Shown: positions 48,518 to 58,658, numbered from the stretch's first letter. The stretch is 64,000 bases of DNA from Endobugula sp965214375 (GCA_965214375.1 OZ243947.1:1054001-1118000); one strand, 5' to 3'. Notes: generated by a model not told the origin, from the letters alone. Numbers and translations: made by a program.

Positions 48518-49246
48518 TTAGACCTTCTCTTCGATCAGAGTGCCTTCATTACCACCGACAACAATATTGAGTAACGCACCTGCCTTGGCCATATGCAATA
48601 CACGCAAAGGCATATTATGATCCCGGCACAAACAAATTGCCGTTAGGTCCATCACACACAATTTTTTCTCTAACGCTTCATCATAGGTTAAACGATCATA
48701 TTTTGTCGCCGCCGGATCTTTCATAGGATCGGCAGTGTAGACACCGTCTACTTTCGTTGCTTTTAAAACAATTTCCGCTTCCACTTCAATACCACGCAAA
48801 CAAGCAGCAGAATCTGTCGTAAAAAACGGATTACCGGTACCTGCAGAGAAGATAACGACCTCTCCTGCTTCGAGGAAACGAATAGCAGCCCGACGATCAT
48901 AGTGCTCAACAATGCCGCTCATGGGAATGGCTGACATCACACGCGAGGTAATATTAGAACGCTCAAGTGCATCACGCATCGCCAAAGCATTCATCACCGT
49001 CGCCAGCATACCCATCTGGTCACCAGTGACACGATCAAGGCCTGCAGCACTCAAAGCAGCACCACGAAACAGATTACCACCACCAATAACCAAGCCAACT
49101 TGTACACCAATACCCACAAGTTGACCCACTTCAAGCGCCATCTTATCGAGCACTTTAGGGTCTATACCAAAACCCTCATCACCCATCAGCTCTTCACCGC
49201 TCAGCTTTAACAGAATTCTCTTATACTTTTTATCTCGTTTGCCCAC
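48518..49246 (-). CDS. pyrH: Uridylate kinase PyrH
   Basis: 242 residues. Phosphorylates UMP. N-terminal ILLKLSGEELMGDEGFGI, GGGNLFRGA, TSDAACLR-like TDSAACLRGIEVEAEIVLKA, and AGTGNPFFTTD. Between tsf and frr, after a terminator that separates it from tsf. Confidence 0.97.
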   Translation of the reverse strand: MGKRDKKYKRILLKLSGEELMGDEGFGIDPKVLDKMALEVGQLVGIGVQVGLVIGGGNLFRGAALSAAGLDRVTGDQMGMLATVMNALAMRDALERSNITSRVMSAIPMSGIVEHYDRRAAIRFLEAGEVVIFSAGTGNPFFTTDSAACLRGIEVEAEIVLKATKVDGVYTADPMKDPAATKYDRLTYDEALEKKLCVMDLTAICLCRDHNMPLRVLHMAKAGALLNIVVGGNEGTLIEEKV

Positions 49247-49302
49247 GGCACACTCTCTGTCAGTAATGAGTCAGTTTTACAAAGTTGCCGTATTCTAACA
49301 AC

Positions 49303-49333
49303 AAAAAAGGGCAAGTGCGACAAACACTTACCC
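49303..49333 (-). terminator. Rho-independent terminator after tsf
   Basis: On the minus strand GGGTAAGTG-TTTGTCG-CACTTGCCC is followed by TTTTTT. One G-T pair, otherwise perfect. It separates rpsB-tsf from pyrH-frr. Confidence 0.88.
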
Positions 49334-49360
49334 TTCTTTACAAGCTATTTTGGCAATCAC

Positions 49361-50227
49361 TTACTTTGAAGCCTCAACCTGCGCAGCCACTTCTGCGGCA
49401 AAGTCTACCTCTTCAACTTCAATACCTTCACCCACTTCAAAACGCACAAATGCCTGCACTTCAGCACCCGCTTCTTTCGCCAACTGGCCCACCGTGACCT
49501 CAGGGTTTTTAACAAAAGGCTGTTCAATCAGACTATTCTCTTTCAAGAACTTTTTGATACGACCACCCATCATTTTCTCAACGATTTCTGCAGGCTTACC
49601 TTCCATATCTGGTTGCGCCTTGATAATCTCTTCTTCTGCTTTAACAACGTCTTTCGGCATATCTTCAGGGTTCACCACACGCGGGTTAACTGCTGCAACA
49701 TGCATGGCCACGTCTTTAGCCAACTCATCAGTACCCGATGAAGTGTTCACCAATACTGAAATACGATTGTTAGAGTGTGTATAAGCGCCAACCACATCAC
49801 CTTCGACCAATTCGATGCGACGCACATTGATATTTTCACCGATTTTTTGCACCAGCTTCTCACGAGCATCTTCCAGCGCACCCGCCATCAATGCAGTAAC
49901 ATCAGTTTGCCTATCCACCAAAGCCTTGTCAGCAACAAGTCCAACGAAACCCAAAAAGCCTTCATCACGAGCAACAAAGTCTGTCTCGGAGTTTACCTCA
50001 ACTAGAATACCGTAAGAATTATCGTCTGCAACACGCGCAGCAACCACACCATCCGCAGCAGTTCGATCAGCTTTTTTCGCCGCTTTAAGACCACTCGCTT
50101 TACGCAAATTTTCAATTGCAAGCTCGATATCACCATCGGCCTCTTTCAGTGCTTTGTTACACTCCATCATACCCAGGCTGGTACGCTCACGAAGTTCTTT
50201 TACCATTGACGCAGAAACTGCTGCCAT
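49361..50227 (-). CDS. tsf: Elongation factor Ts
   Basis: 288 residues. Nucleotide-exchange factor for EF-Tu. N-terminal SASMVKELRERTSLGMMECN, KALKEADGDIELAIENLRK, and core VNSETDFVARDEGFLGFV with the TDFV exchange motif. Cotranscribed with rpsB. Confidence 0.97.
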   Translation of the reverse strand: MAAVSASMVKELRERTSLGMMECNKALKEADGDIELAIENLRKASGLKAAKKADRTAADGVVAARVADDNSYGILVEVNSETDFVARDEGFLGFVGLVADKALVDRQTDVTALMAGALEDAREKLVQKIGENINVRRIELVEGDVVGAYTHSNNRISVLVNTSSGTDELAKDVAMHVAAVNPRVVNPEDMPKDVVKAEEEIIKAQPDMEGKPAEIVEKMMGGRIKKFLKENSLIEQPFVKNPEVTVGQLAKEAGAEVQAFVRFEVGEGIEVEEVDFAAEVAAQVEASK

Positions 50228-50317
50228 GACTCTACCCTCTTTACATTAATAACGTTAAATTTAATAGGAAAAGGGTGCCAAGCCCCCTTCACTTCAAACT
50301 GAACACAACAGGAAATA

Positions 50318-51070
50318 TTACGCCTGTTCTGCTGACTCGCTCGCCTCTTCTACTTCAACAAACTCGTCTTTGTTCGGTACTGATTGCGCATTAGCAGCGC
50401 CTTCAATACAAGCATCCGAAACCGCAGTAATATATAATTTAATGGCACGAATCGCATCATCGTTACCAGGGATAACATAATCAACACCATCTGGATCGCT
50501 GTTGGTATCAACAACACCAAAAACAGGGATGCCCAGCTTGTTGGCTTCGTTAATCGCAATACGCTCATGTTCAACATCAATAACGAAAAGAGCATCAGGC
50601 AAACCGCCCATATCTTTAATACCACCAATGGACTGTTCGAGCTTTTCCATCGCACGAGTACGCATTAACGCTTCTTTCTTGGTCAATTTTTCAAAAGTGC
50701 CATCCTGACTCTGAGTTTCGAGATCACGATAACGACGAATTGACGCACGAATGGTTTTATAATTGGTTAACATGCCACCTAACCAACGGTGACTGACATA
50801 ATGCTGACCTGCGCGCTGCGCTTGCTCCTTAATTGTCTTTTGGGCAGCACGCTTAGTGCCAACCAGCAGAATCTTTTTCTTTTGAGACGACATCTTCTTG
50901 ATCACATCCAGCACCTCATTGAAGGCAGGAACCGTATGCTCAAGATTGATGATATGGATATTATTGCGAGCTCCGAAAATGTACTGTGACATTTTTGGAT
51001 TCCAATAGCGGGTTTGGTGTCCGAAATGAGCACCAGCTTGTAGCATATCGCGCATGCTGACTGTAGACAT
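50318..51070 (-). CDS. rpsB: Ribosomal protein S2
   Basis: 250 residues. MRDMLQAGAHFGHQTRYWNP, RAAQKTIKEQAQRAGQHYVS, and RWLGGMLTNYKTIRASI are characteristic. The C-terminal tail is acidic (EFVEVEEASESAEQA). Followed by tsf in one transcript. Confidence 0.97.
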   Translation of the reverse strand: MSTVSMRDMLQAGAHFGHQTRYWNPKMSQYIFGARNNIHIINLEHTVPAFNEVLDVIKKMSSQKKKILLVGTKRAAQKTIKEQAQRAGQHYVSHRWLGGMLTNYKTIRASIRRYRDLETQSQDGTFEKLTKKEALMRTRAMEKLEQSIGGIKDMGGLPDALFVIDVEHERIAINEANKLGIPVFGVVDTNSDPDGVDYVIPGNDDAIRAIKLYITAVSDACIEGAANAQSVPNKDEFVEVEEASESAEQA

Positions 51071-51170
51071 AATATTTTCCTATGGGTTAGGCCTCCATAT
51101 ACCCCGTACAACCAACTCTTAAAGAGCACCCAGATAGACGTGACGGTATATGTGTGAAATTAATGTTTTA
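51071..51170 (-). promoter_or_regulatory. rpsB 5' leader, possibly S2-autoregulated
   Basis: The untranslated leader contains GCTCTTTAAGAGTTGG (small hairpin), GTACGGGGTATATGGAGGCC and TAACCCATAGGAAAATATT before the ATG. Gammaproteobacterial rpsB leaders are known to bind S2. I infer the same here from position and the structured G-rich element, not from a confirmed motif match. Confidence 0.4.
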
Positions 51171-51252
51171 AATTCAATAGCTTAGGTAAAGCTTAAGCAA
51201 TGCTTGAGGTAAGCTCACCCAATAGCCGCGCGCTTTATACCATAAAACGAGG

Positions 51253-51702
51253 CTACTTGTACAGACTTACCCAGGGAATTACCACTACATTGGTTTTCAG
51301 AAAACCGAGGGACTGGGGCATATTCTGAAAAATTTCGGCCGAATGACACCAAGGATATGACAAAGCATCTACCCAGAGGAAAATATCTGTCGAGTGATGC
51401 TGCTCAAGCAATACCATCTCATCAATAGATATAATAAGATGTGTGACATAGTTGTGGTTAAATGACCACTCATACGTTCCATACCCAACACGAATATCAC
51501 CATCCTCTTTACCAGACATCACAACCAGCCACCGACAACATAATGTCCCCTCATCGGCATTGACTGAATCCGACAAACAGAAGATATAAACATTTTCATA
51601 CTGCCGTGCAAACTGAGCAGAAAGAAGCTGGGAAATATCCGCCAACCCCTCGGTTCTGTCAGGAAAACGAATATTATCACTCGCAACCTTTATTTCCAGC
51701 AC
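51253..51702 (-). CDS. Hypothetical cytosolic protein upstream of rpsB
   Basis: 149 residues from a GTG (MLEIKVASDNIRFPDRTEGL). No signal peptide or membrane helix; a mixed alpha/beta look with LADISQLLSAQFARQYENVY, CCRWLVVMSGKEDGDIRVGY and an aromatic C-terminus. No family recognised. The RBS is weak, so the start is uncertain. It has the same orientation as rpsB and is divergent from map. Base use resembles the neighbouring core genes, which supports its being a real gene. Confidence 0.55.
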   Translation of the reverse strand: MLEIKVASDNIRFPDRTEGLADISQLLSAQFARQYENVYIFCLSDSVNADEGTLCCRWLVVMSGKEDGDIRVGYGTYEWSFNHNYVTHLIISIDEMVLLEQHHSTDIFLWVDALSYPWCHSAEIFQNMPQSLGFLKTNVVVIPWVSLYK

Positions 51703-51869
51703 CGCCTACACATCAAACACGTGCGGCATAAGGCAGGGTTTATTGTGATCTTTAGCGCGGATATATTGACTAATTGTCTCTTGATATCGGGGTAATACGT
51801 CCATCACTCAGGCATCCAACAGTTATCTGGTTTACAATACAGGCTTTTATCAGACTCAAGTATAAATGT

Positions 51870-52652
51870 ATGACTGTTAACATCAAAACATCGGAAGAGA
51901 GTGAAAAGATGCGCGCTGCCGGACGTATGGCCGCCGAAGTACTGGAAATGATCGAAGAATATATTGTTCCTGGCGTAACGACGGAAACTCTGGACAACCT
52001 CTGTCATGACTATATCACACAGAAACAACAAGCCATTCCAGCGTGCCTAGGATATCGCGGCTTCCCCAAGTCTATCTGCACCTCGGTGAATCAAGTGATT
52101 TGTCATGGTATTCCTTCTGATAAGAAAAAGCTGAAAAATGGCGATATTATCAATATTGATGTCACTGTTATCCATGAGGGCTATCATGGAGACACCAGCA
52201 AAATGTACTTTGTGGGCAAACCCGTCACGCATGCCGAGCGATTGGTCAACATCACACAAGAGTGCCTCTATAAAGGCATTGAGATGGTTAAACCTGGTGC
52301 AAGACTCGGCGATATAGGCCACGCGATACAACAGCATGCAGAATCCAACCACTACTCTGTCGTTCGTGAATATTGTGGTCATGGTATTGGTCATAGTTTT
52401 CACGAAGAACCTCAAGTACTACATTATGGCACCCCGGACACAGGTATGGCGCTTAAAGAGGGCATGTGCTTTACCATTGAACCGATGATTAATGCAGGCA
52501 AACCAAGCACTAAACTCAAAAGTGACGGCTGGACAGTAGAAACCAAAGATGGCCGACTTTCAGCGCAATGGGAACATACTCTTCTAGTCACTGCGACGGG
52601 GGTAGAAATATTAACCGCACGCAAAGAAGAGAGCTGGTCTTTTCAATCCTGA
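51870..52652 (+). CDS. map: Methionine aminopeptidase type I
   Basis: 260 residues from ATG 51870 (MTVNIKTSEESEKMRAAGRM); the frame extends 32 codons upstream but without map-like sequence. It removes initiator Met. All five metal ligands are present: Asp97, Asp108, His171, Glu204 and Glu235. Its stop overlaps the glnD start (TGATG). Divergent from rpsB as in E. coli. Confidence 0.96.
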   Translation: MTVNIKTSEESEKMRAAGRMAAEVLEMIEEYIVPGVTTETLDNLCHDYITQKQQAIPACLGYRGFPKSICTSVNQVICHGIPSDKKKLKNGDIINIDVTVIHEGYHGDTSKMYFVGKPVTHAERLVNITQECLYKGIEMVKPGARLGDIGHAIQQHAESNHYSVVREYCGHGIGHSFHEEPQVLHYGTPDTGMALKEGMCFTIEPMINAGKPSTKLKSDGWTVETKDGRLSAQWEHTLLVTATGVEILTARKEESWSFQS

Positions 52653-55369
52653 TGACTCAGACAGACCCACCCTTTTTTAAACAAATTATTCTAGGGTTTG
52701 ATGAAAAAGCGTTTCGTCAGGCTCTCGCTTCGGCACACTCTGTTATTCAGCCCTTTAAAGACGTTCAGGAAGCCACAAACGCTCAACTGGATATGCGCTT
52801 CAAAGAAGGCGAAAATGTACGCACACTGGTGTTCCAACGTTCGATCATGACGGATTGCATCCTGCATTACGCATGGCATCAATTTAACTGGCAACCGGAT
52901 ATTGCCCTGATTGCTGTGGGTGGCTACGGAAGAGCTGAACTACACCCACAGTCCGATATTGATATTCTGATTCTCACTCGAAAAAGCTCGCGTCATCAAC
53001 ACACTGATAATATTGAAAAACTGTTAACTCTATTGTGGGATATCGGCCTACAAATTGGACACAGCGTACGCACATTGTCCGAATGTACGACCATCGCTCG
53101 AGAAGATATCACGGTTGCCACCAATATAATGGAATCACGAACATTACAAGGTGACCCATCATTATTGACCGAACTCACAGAACAAACGTCACCTGAATAT
53201 ATGTGGCCAAACGATCAGTTTTTTTTGGCAAAGACACAAGAACAGGAAGAACGGCACAAAAAATATAACAACATTGAATACAATCTTGAGCCCAACATTA
53301 AAAACACGCCAGGTGGACTGCGCGATATGCAAACCATTAAGTGGGTTGCCCAGCGCTTTTTTAAAACCAATACTCTGGAAGAATTAAATCGTATCGGTTT
53401 ATTAACGGATAAAGAGTATGCCCTACTTGAAGATAGGGAAGCTTTTTTATGGCGTGTACGTTACGGCCTACACCTACTGGCTGGACGCCCAGAAGAACGC
53501 TTACTGTTTGAATACCAGCGAGAATTAGCAAAATTATTCGGATTTGAAGAAGACAGAGACAATCCTAACAAAATTATAGAGCAGTTTATGCACCGCTATT
53601 ATCGTGCTGTTCTGGCTCTACGGGAACTGAATGATGTGCTGTTACAATTTCTTGATGAAGCCATCCTAAAACTGGGACAAGCTATCGACGTCACGCCCAT
53701 CAATGAACGCTTTCAATTACGTAACGGTTATATTGAAGTAACCAATATTCATGTATTTCTTGAAACTCCCTCAGCTCTTCTAGAAGTTTTTGTGTTACTC
53801 GCACAAAACAGCAACATTATTGGCATGCGAGCCATGACCATACGACTTATTCGTGAAAGCCGTTATCTGATTGATGACGAGTTTATTAACAACTCTGACA
53901 ACAAGCGCCTCTTTATGCAATTATTAGGTTCACCCTATAAGCTAGTCACCCAGCTAAAACGTATGACTCGTTATGGTATATTGGGACGTTACTTGCCAGA
54001 ATTTGGCCGTATTATCGGGCAAATGCAACATGACCTATTCCACATTTATACGGTAGATGCGCATACGCTCAATGTGATTCGTTTTATGCGAACATTTTTA
54101 CTGCAAAAAAATACTAAAAAATTTTCCCTCGCCAGCCAAACGGTAAAGTGCTTACCCAATATTACGCTGCTATATGTAGTAGGTCTTTACCACGACATTG
54201 CCAAAGGACGCGGCGGCGATCACTCAATACTTGGGGCTACTGATACCATAAATTTCTGCATGCGGCATGGATTTACTCGGCGCGAATCAAAATTTGCCGG
54301 ATGGTTGGTGGAAAACCATTTACTGATGTCATCGGTGTCTCAAAAACAAGACTTATCTGACCCCGAAGTCATTCATGATTTCGCCTTAAACATTGGAGAC
54401 CAGCAACACCTTGATTACTTATATGTGCTAACAGTTGCCGATATGAATGCCACCAACCCGGATATTTGGAATAGTTGGCGCGCCAGCTTGATGGGTGAAC
54501 TCTATTTGCAAACCAAACGTGCTTTACAACGCGGCTTGGAAAACCCTATTGACAGGCAGGAATTAGTTGAAGAAACGCAACAATCTGCCATGAATCGCCT
54601 ACTTAATAATAGCAGCATTAATTCACAAGCGGCTTGGGAACTATGGCAAACAACCGGTGAGGACTACTTCCTGAGAGAAACAGCAGAAGATATTGCTTGG
54701 CATACGGAAGCCTCTTTACAACACCACAACCCTGAAGAACCGATGATTCTGATAAAAGACCAAAACATTCAAAATTCAGGAGTGGTAACAAAAATTTTTA
54801 TTCGTGCTAAATCAAAGCGTAATATTTTTGCAGCGGCAACGACTATTCTGGACCAACTTAATCTAAATATTCAAAGTGCATTGATCTATAGTACTATCTC
54901 TGAATATATTATGGATACTTTTTATGTCCTTGACCAAAATGGAGAAGCCATCGGAAACAACCCTAAACTGGTACAAAAATTACGAGATAGCTTATTGGAA
55001 GAGTTTCAACTAATCGATCATTATAGTGACATCATCAAGCGTCGCACCCCCAGACAATTAAAATATTTTTCATCCGTAACTCGCACCAATATCCACAATG
55101 ACACCACAAAAGAATATACTGTTCTGGAAGTTTTCAGCCCCGACAGACCCGGATTTTTAGCGCGACTAGCCAGAATATTTGTAGAATATGATATATCATT
55201 GTTAACGGCAAAAATTACGACTCTTGGCGAGCGCGTCGAGGATACTTTTTTTATTGTGGATAATGATGGAAACCGTCTTAGCAGTCCTGATTTATGTGCA
55301 CAACTACAGAATGCTATTTGTACACAACTCGATGCCGACATCGTCGATAACTCTTACAAAGCAGATTAA
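52652..55369 (+). CDS. glnD: [Protein-PII] uridylyltransferase / uridylyl-removing enzyme GlnD
   Basis: 905 residues from the ATG overlapping the map stop. It senses glutamine and modifies PII. Nucleotidyltransferase site GGYGRAELHPQSDIDIL (90-106; Asp102, Asp104), central HD domain GLYHDIAKGRGGDHS for UMP removal, and two C-terminal ACT domains (TKIFIRAKSKRNIFAAATTI and VLEVFSPDRPGFLARLARIF). Complete by length. Transcribed with map and dapC. Confidence 0.96.
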   Translation: MTQTDPPFFKQIILGFDEKAFRQALASAHSVIQPFKDVQEATNAQLDMRFKEGENVRTLVFQRSIMTDCILHYAWHQFNWQPDIALIAVGGYGRAELHPQSDIDILILTRKSSRHQHTDNIEKLLTLLWDIGLQIGHSVRTLSECTTIAREDITVATNIMESRTLQGDPSLLTELTEQTSPEYMWPNDQFFLAKTQEQEERHKKYNNIEYNLEPNIKNTPGGLRDMQTIKWVAQRFFKTNTLEELNRIGLLTDKEYALLEDREAFLWRVRYGLHLLAGRPEERLLFEYQRELAKLFGFEEDRDNPNKIIEQFMHRYYRAVLALRELNDVLLQFLDEAILKLGQAIDVTPINERFQLRNGYIEVTNIHVFLETPSALLEVFVLLAQNSNIIGMRAMTIRLIRESRYLIDDEFINNSDNKRLFMQLLGSPYKLVTQLKRMTRYGILGRYLPEFGRIIGQMQHDLFHIYTVDAHTLNVIRFMRTFLLQKNTKKFSLASQTVKCLPNITLLYVVGLYHDIAKGRGGDHSILGATDTINFCMRHGFTRRESKFAGWLVENHLLMSSVSQKQDLSDPEVIHDFALNIGDQQHLDYLYVLTVADMNATNPDIWNSWRASLMGELYLQTKRALQRGLENPIDRQELVEETQQSAMNRLLNNSSINSQAAWELWQTTGEDYFLRETAEDIAWHTEASLQHHNPEEPMILIKDQNIQNSGVVTKIFIRAKSKRNIFAAATTILDQLNLNIQSALIYSTISEYIMDTFYVLDQNGEAIGNNPKLVQKLRDSLLEEFQLIDHYSDIIKRRTPRQLKYFSSVTRTNIHNDTTKEYTVLEVFSPDRPGFLARLARIFVEYDISLLTAKITTLGERVEDTFFIVDNDGNRLSSPDLCAQLQNAICTQLDADIVDNSYKAD

Positions 55370-55371
55370 AC

Positions 55372-56568
55372 ATGAACCTTTTTTTGGATCGATTACACCC
55401 CTACCCTTTTGAGAAACTGCACAATATTAAAAATCAGTTAACACCGAATCGCTCATTGGCACATATTTCTTTGTCGATTGGCGAACCTAAACATCAACCA
55501 CCAACATTCGTTCTAGAAGAGTTGACCAACAACATCAATGAACTTAGCCGTTATCCAAAGACAAAAGGGACACCCGAGTTACGTGAAGCCATGTGCCTTT
55601 GGGCAACGAAACGCTTCCACTTACAAGTAGGGTCATTAAATCCGGAACAACATATTCTACCGGTTAACGGTACTCGTGAAGCGATTTTTTCCTTTACACA
55701 CGCATTAATTAATAGCCGCGAAAACCCTCTGGTGATATCGCCCAATCCGTTTTATCAAATTTATGAAGGCGCCACATTATTGGCAGGCGCAGAACTTAAG
55801 CTGCTTAACTGCACAGAAGAAAACAGTTACCTACCTGATTTTGATCAGGTGAGCGAGCAAGAGTGGCAACGTTGCCAATTATTGTTTTTATGCTCTCCGG
55901 GAAACCCCACCGGCGAGTTAATTAATCTGAAACAATACCAACATTTAATTGAACTGGCTGATCGTTATAATTTTGTTATTGCCAGTGATGAGTGTTATTC
56001 AGAATTATACCGCGATGAAAATCATCCCCCAATAGGTTTACTACAGGCCTGCGCCACTATGGGAAGAGATGATTATAAACGGTGCATTGTTTTTCACAGC
56101 TTATCCAAACGTTCGAACCTTCCTGGGTTGCGTTCTGGTTTTATTGCAGGCGATCAGTCATTGATTGAAAATTTTTTACTGTATCGCACCTATCATGGCT
56201 GCGCTATGCCACTCACAACACAATTAGCGAGTATTGCCGCATGGAAAGAAGAAGAACATGTAAAAGAAAACCGAGAACTTTATCGCGAAAAATACCGTCT
56301 GTTTAATGACATCCTCAGTGAAGACTGGCATATTGAAAATCCCCCCGCCAGTTTTTATCTGTGGGCAAAAACCCCGATTGATGATGTCGAGTTTTCCTCT
56401 CGGTTATTCGAGCAACAACACATCACCGTACTACCGGGCAGCTTTCTCGGAAGAGAGGTCAATGGTTGCAACCCTGGAAAAAATCATGTGCGTATGGCAC
56501 TAGTCGCTTCTGTTGAAGAATGCCAAGAAGCCGCTCTGAGATTAAAAACGTTTATTCAATCGCTATAA
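55372..56568 (+). CDS. dapC: Succinyldiaminopimelate transaminase DapC
   Basis: 398 residues, class I/II PLP aminotransferase. N-terminus MNLFLDRLHPYPFEKLHNIK is typical of the pseudomonad DapC. PLP residues: LCSPGNPTGE (173-182), SDECYSELY with Asp206, and Lys246 in HSLSKRSNLPGLRSGF. Starts 2 bp after glnD. With dapD and dapE nearby, it supplies diaminopimelate for lysine and peptidoglycan. Confidence 0.92.
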   Translation: MNLFLDRLHPYPFEKLHNIKNQLTPNRSLAHISLSIGEPKHQPPTFVLEELTNNINELSRYPKTKGTPELREAMCLWATKRFHLQVGSLNPEQHILPVNGTREAIFSFTHALINSRENPLVISPNPFYQIYEGATLLAGAELKLLNCTEENSYLPDFDQVSEQEWQRCQLLFLCSPGNPTGELINLKQYQHLIELADRYNFVIASDECYSELYRDENHPPIGLLQACATMGRDDYKRCIVFHSLSKRSNLPGLRSGFIAGDQSLIENFLLYRTYHGCAMPLTTQLASIAAWKEEEHVKENRELYREKYRLFNDILSEDWHIENPPASFYLWAKTPIDDVEFSSRLFEQQHITVLPGSFLGREVNGCNPGKNHVRMALVASVEECQEAALRLKTFIQSL

Positions 56569-56582
56569 CAGCAGTGGCCTCT

Positions 56583-57236
56583 ATGTTAAAAAAAGAACGC
56601 GTTTATTATATCCATAAAACATTGGAGGAACTCTATCCTGATCCACCAATCTCTCTGCAACACAAAGACCCATATACGTTATTGATTGCCGTTTTACTGT
56701 CTGCACAATGTACCGATGAACGCGTGAATAAAATCACCCCTCATCTTTTTGCACTGGCTGACAACCCTTTTGATATGGCTCAAATACCTGTTGAAAAGAT
56801 TAAAGAAGTGATTAAACCCTGTGGACTTTCTCCACAGAAATCCAAAGCTATCGCAAAACTATCAGAAATATTAGTAGAGGAATATCAAGGTGAAGTACCC
56901 TGCGATATGGCCGCATTAGAAACACTGCCTGGCGTGGGTCACAAGACGGCTAGTGTCGTCATGTCTCAGGCATTTGGCGTACCAGCCTTTGCCGTGGACA
57001 CCCATATTCACCGACTAGCACAACGCTGGGGCCTCACGGGCGGAAAAAATGTCGTGCAAACTGAAAAAGATCTAAAGCGCCTGTTCCCTAAAGAATCTTG
57101 GAATAAGCTACATATCCAAATTATTTATTATGGACGTGAGTTTTGTACTGCTCGCGATTGTGATGGCACAGTTTGTCCAATATGCAGGCATTGCTACCCT
57201 AATCGTACAAAATCCAAAAAAACCAACAAGGCATAA
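56583..57236 (+). CDS. nth: Endonuclease III with unusual iron-sulfur loop
   Basis: 217 residues from ATG 56583. DNA glycosylase/AP-lyase for oxidised pyrimidines. Helix-hairpin-helix LETLPGVGHKTASVVMSQAF with Lys121, and catalytic Asp139 in FAVDTHIHRLAQRWG. The C-terminal Cys cluster reads FCTARDCDGTVCPICRHC (Cys188, 193, 198, 201, 204), whereas the common proteobacterial form is C-x6-C-x2-C-x5-C. Four of the five could still hold a 4Fe-4S cluster. The Cys pattern recalls forms I associate with other phyla, so transfer is possible. It begins 14 bp after dapC. Confidence 0.9.
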   Translation: MLKKERVYYIHKTLEELYPDPPISLQHKDPYTLLIAVLLSAQCTDERVNKITPHLFALADNPFDMAQIPVEKIKEVIKPCGLSPQKSKAIAKLSEILVEEYQGEVPCDMAALETLPGVGHKTASVVMSQAFGVPAFAVDTHIHRLAQRWGLTGGKNVVQTEKDLKRLFPKESWNKLHIQIIYYGREFCTARDCDGTVCPICRHCYPNRTKSKKTNKA

Positions 57237-57242
57237 TTTACA

Positions 57243-58658
57243 TTAAATCGTTATATTTCTTGCTGCTGCAGGAATCTCTACTGGTGGCGGTGCTAATACC
57301 AGAGGAATAGCAAGCTTGATCATTGTGCCCGTTCCCTTGGAAGAAAAAATGGTGAAAGACCCATTCAACAACTCAACTTGTAATTGCATATCCGCCAAGC
57401 CCACACCACGATCATGTTCACGAATCGACTTTTCATTTAAATCAAAACCCACACCATTATCTTGTATGGTCAAGCTTAGAATATTCCGCGCCTGACGAAA
57501 GCGAATACTGGCCTCGGTCGCCTTAGAATGCCTGATAATATTCATTAACGCTTCACAGGCAATACGATAGCAGGCGGTTTCGATATTTAACGATGGACGC
57601 TCCATGCGGTTAATGGTTTTAACATCAATGTTTATACCGCTATCACCAGACAGATTTTCTGCCAATTCTTCAATGGCAGGATACATACCCTTTTTCACCA
57701 GAATTTCAGGGTGAAGTTTGTTGGCGATATCACGCACATGCTCCCGCGTCTTATCCAATTGTGTCGCAATATCAAGCAATCTTGATTTTGTTGAACCTGT
57801 AAACTCACCAGTGCTTGCCATCCGTTTTAACATATCAGCCATTGGCTTCATAGTAGACAACACATCCTGCTTGAGATTACTGGCAACAACCTCTCTCTCA
57901 ACCTCCCGCTCCTGCACACAGGCACGCGATAATTGCTGTAGTATTTTGTTAGCAAATCGTCCTTGAGACACCGTAAAACGAATCGCTAAAAAAGCAACCA
58001 AAATAGTAAAGAACAAGGAAATACTCATCGTAAGCAAAGTGGTATAACGCGTATTTTTATCAATATTATCCTGAACAGCCACCAAGGTTTCTTGAACATC
58101 GTCTAAATATATTCCTGTACCCACCATCCAACGCCATTTATCCAAGCCCATACTAAAACTTAATTTGTCAGCCTGACGTTTTTCCGAGGGCTTATCCCAT
58201 ACATATTCGGTATACCCTCCCACACTGTTTTTCGCTTGTCTTATTAAGGAACGAATCAAGTAATTCCCTTTCACATCCTGCAAATTCCAAAGATTTTGCC
58301 CCTCCAAGTGAGGATTCACAGGATTAACAAGATTAATTCCATCGTAATCAAGTACCAAAAAGTAACCATCACGACCATAACGCAAGTCACGAAAGACTTG
58401 TTTTGCCATATATTGAGCCGCTTCATCTCTACTGGATGAATGAGTATAGACATGATTAATAGCCGTGAGCGCCAATTGTGTGTAGCTCTTGAGTTCCTCT
58501 CGTCTCAGTTCCATGATTTTATGTGAAAAATTTTCACTATTCGCTTCACCTAATTGCCGCATTTTGTAAATAGACAACGCAGTAACCAGCGTACTGACAA
58601 ACAATACAGGCAAAACCGCCAATAAAATAATTTTGGTTCTAAAATTCAGCGAATTCAT
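57243..58658 (-). CDS. Cache-domain sensor protein with NarL-type ATPase but no phosphoacceptor His
   Basis: 471 residues. TM1 (about 9-29), a periplasmic single-Cache domain (about 35-205; GRDGYFLVLDYDGINLVNPV and WRWMVGTGIYLDDV are typical), TM2 (207-226), a helical region, and a HATPase domain with CEALMNIIRHSKATEA (N-box), QDNGVGFD and GVGLADMQLQVELL. In the HisKA_3 position, where A-R-x-L-H-D is expected, the text is VVASNLKQDVL; Lys263 takes the place of His. Either it signals differently, pairs with another kinase, or is a pseudokinase. No response regulator is adjacent. Convergent with nth. Confidence 0.85.
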   Translation of the reverse strand: MNSLNFRTKIILLAVLPVLFVSTLVTALSIYKMRQLGEANSENFSHKIMELRREELKSYTQLALTAINHVYTHSSSRDEAAQYMAKQVFRDLRYGRDGYFLVLDYDGINLVNPVNPHLEGQNLWNLQDVKGNYLIRSLIRQAKNSVGGYTEYVWDKPSEKRQADKLSFSMGLDKWRWMVGTGIYLDDVQETLVAVQDNIDKNTRYTTLLTMSISLFFTILVAFLAIRFTVSQGRFANKILQQLSRACVQEREVEREVVASNLKQDVLSTMKPMADMLKRMASTGEFTGSTKSRLLDIATQLDKTREHVRDIANKLHPEILVKKGMYPAIEELAENLSGDSGINIDVKTINRMERPSLNIETACYRIACEALMNIIRHSKATEASIRFRQARNILSLTIQDNGVGFDLNEKSIREHDRGVGLADMQLQVELLNGSFTIFSSKGTGTMIKLAIPLVLAPPPVEIPAAARNITI

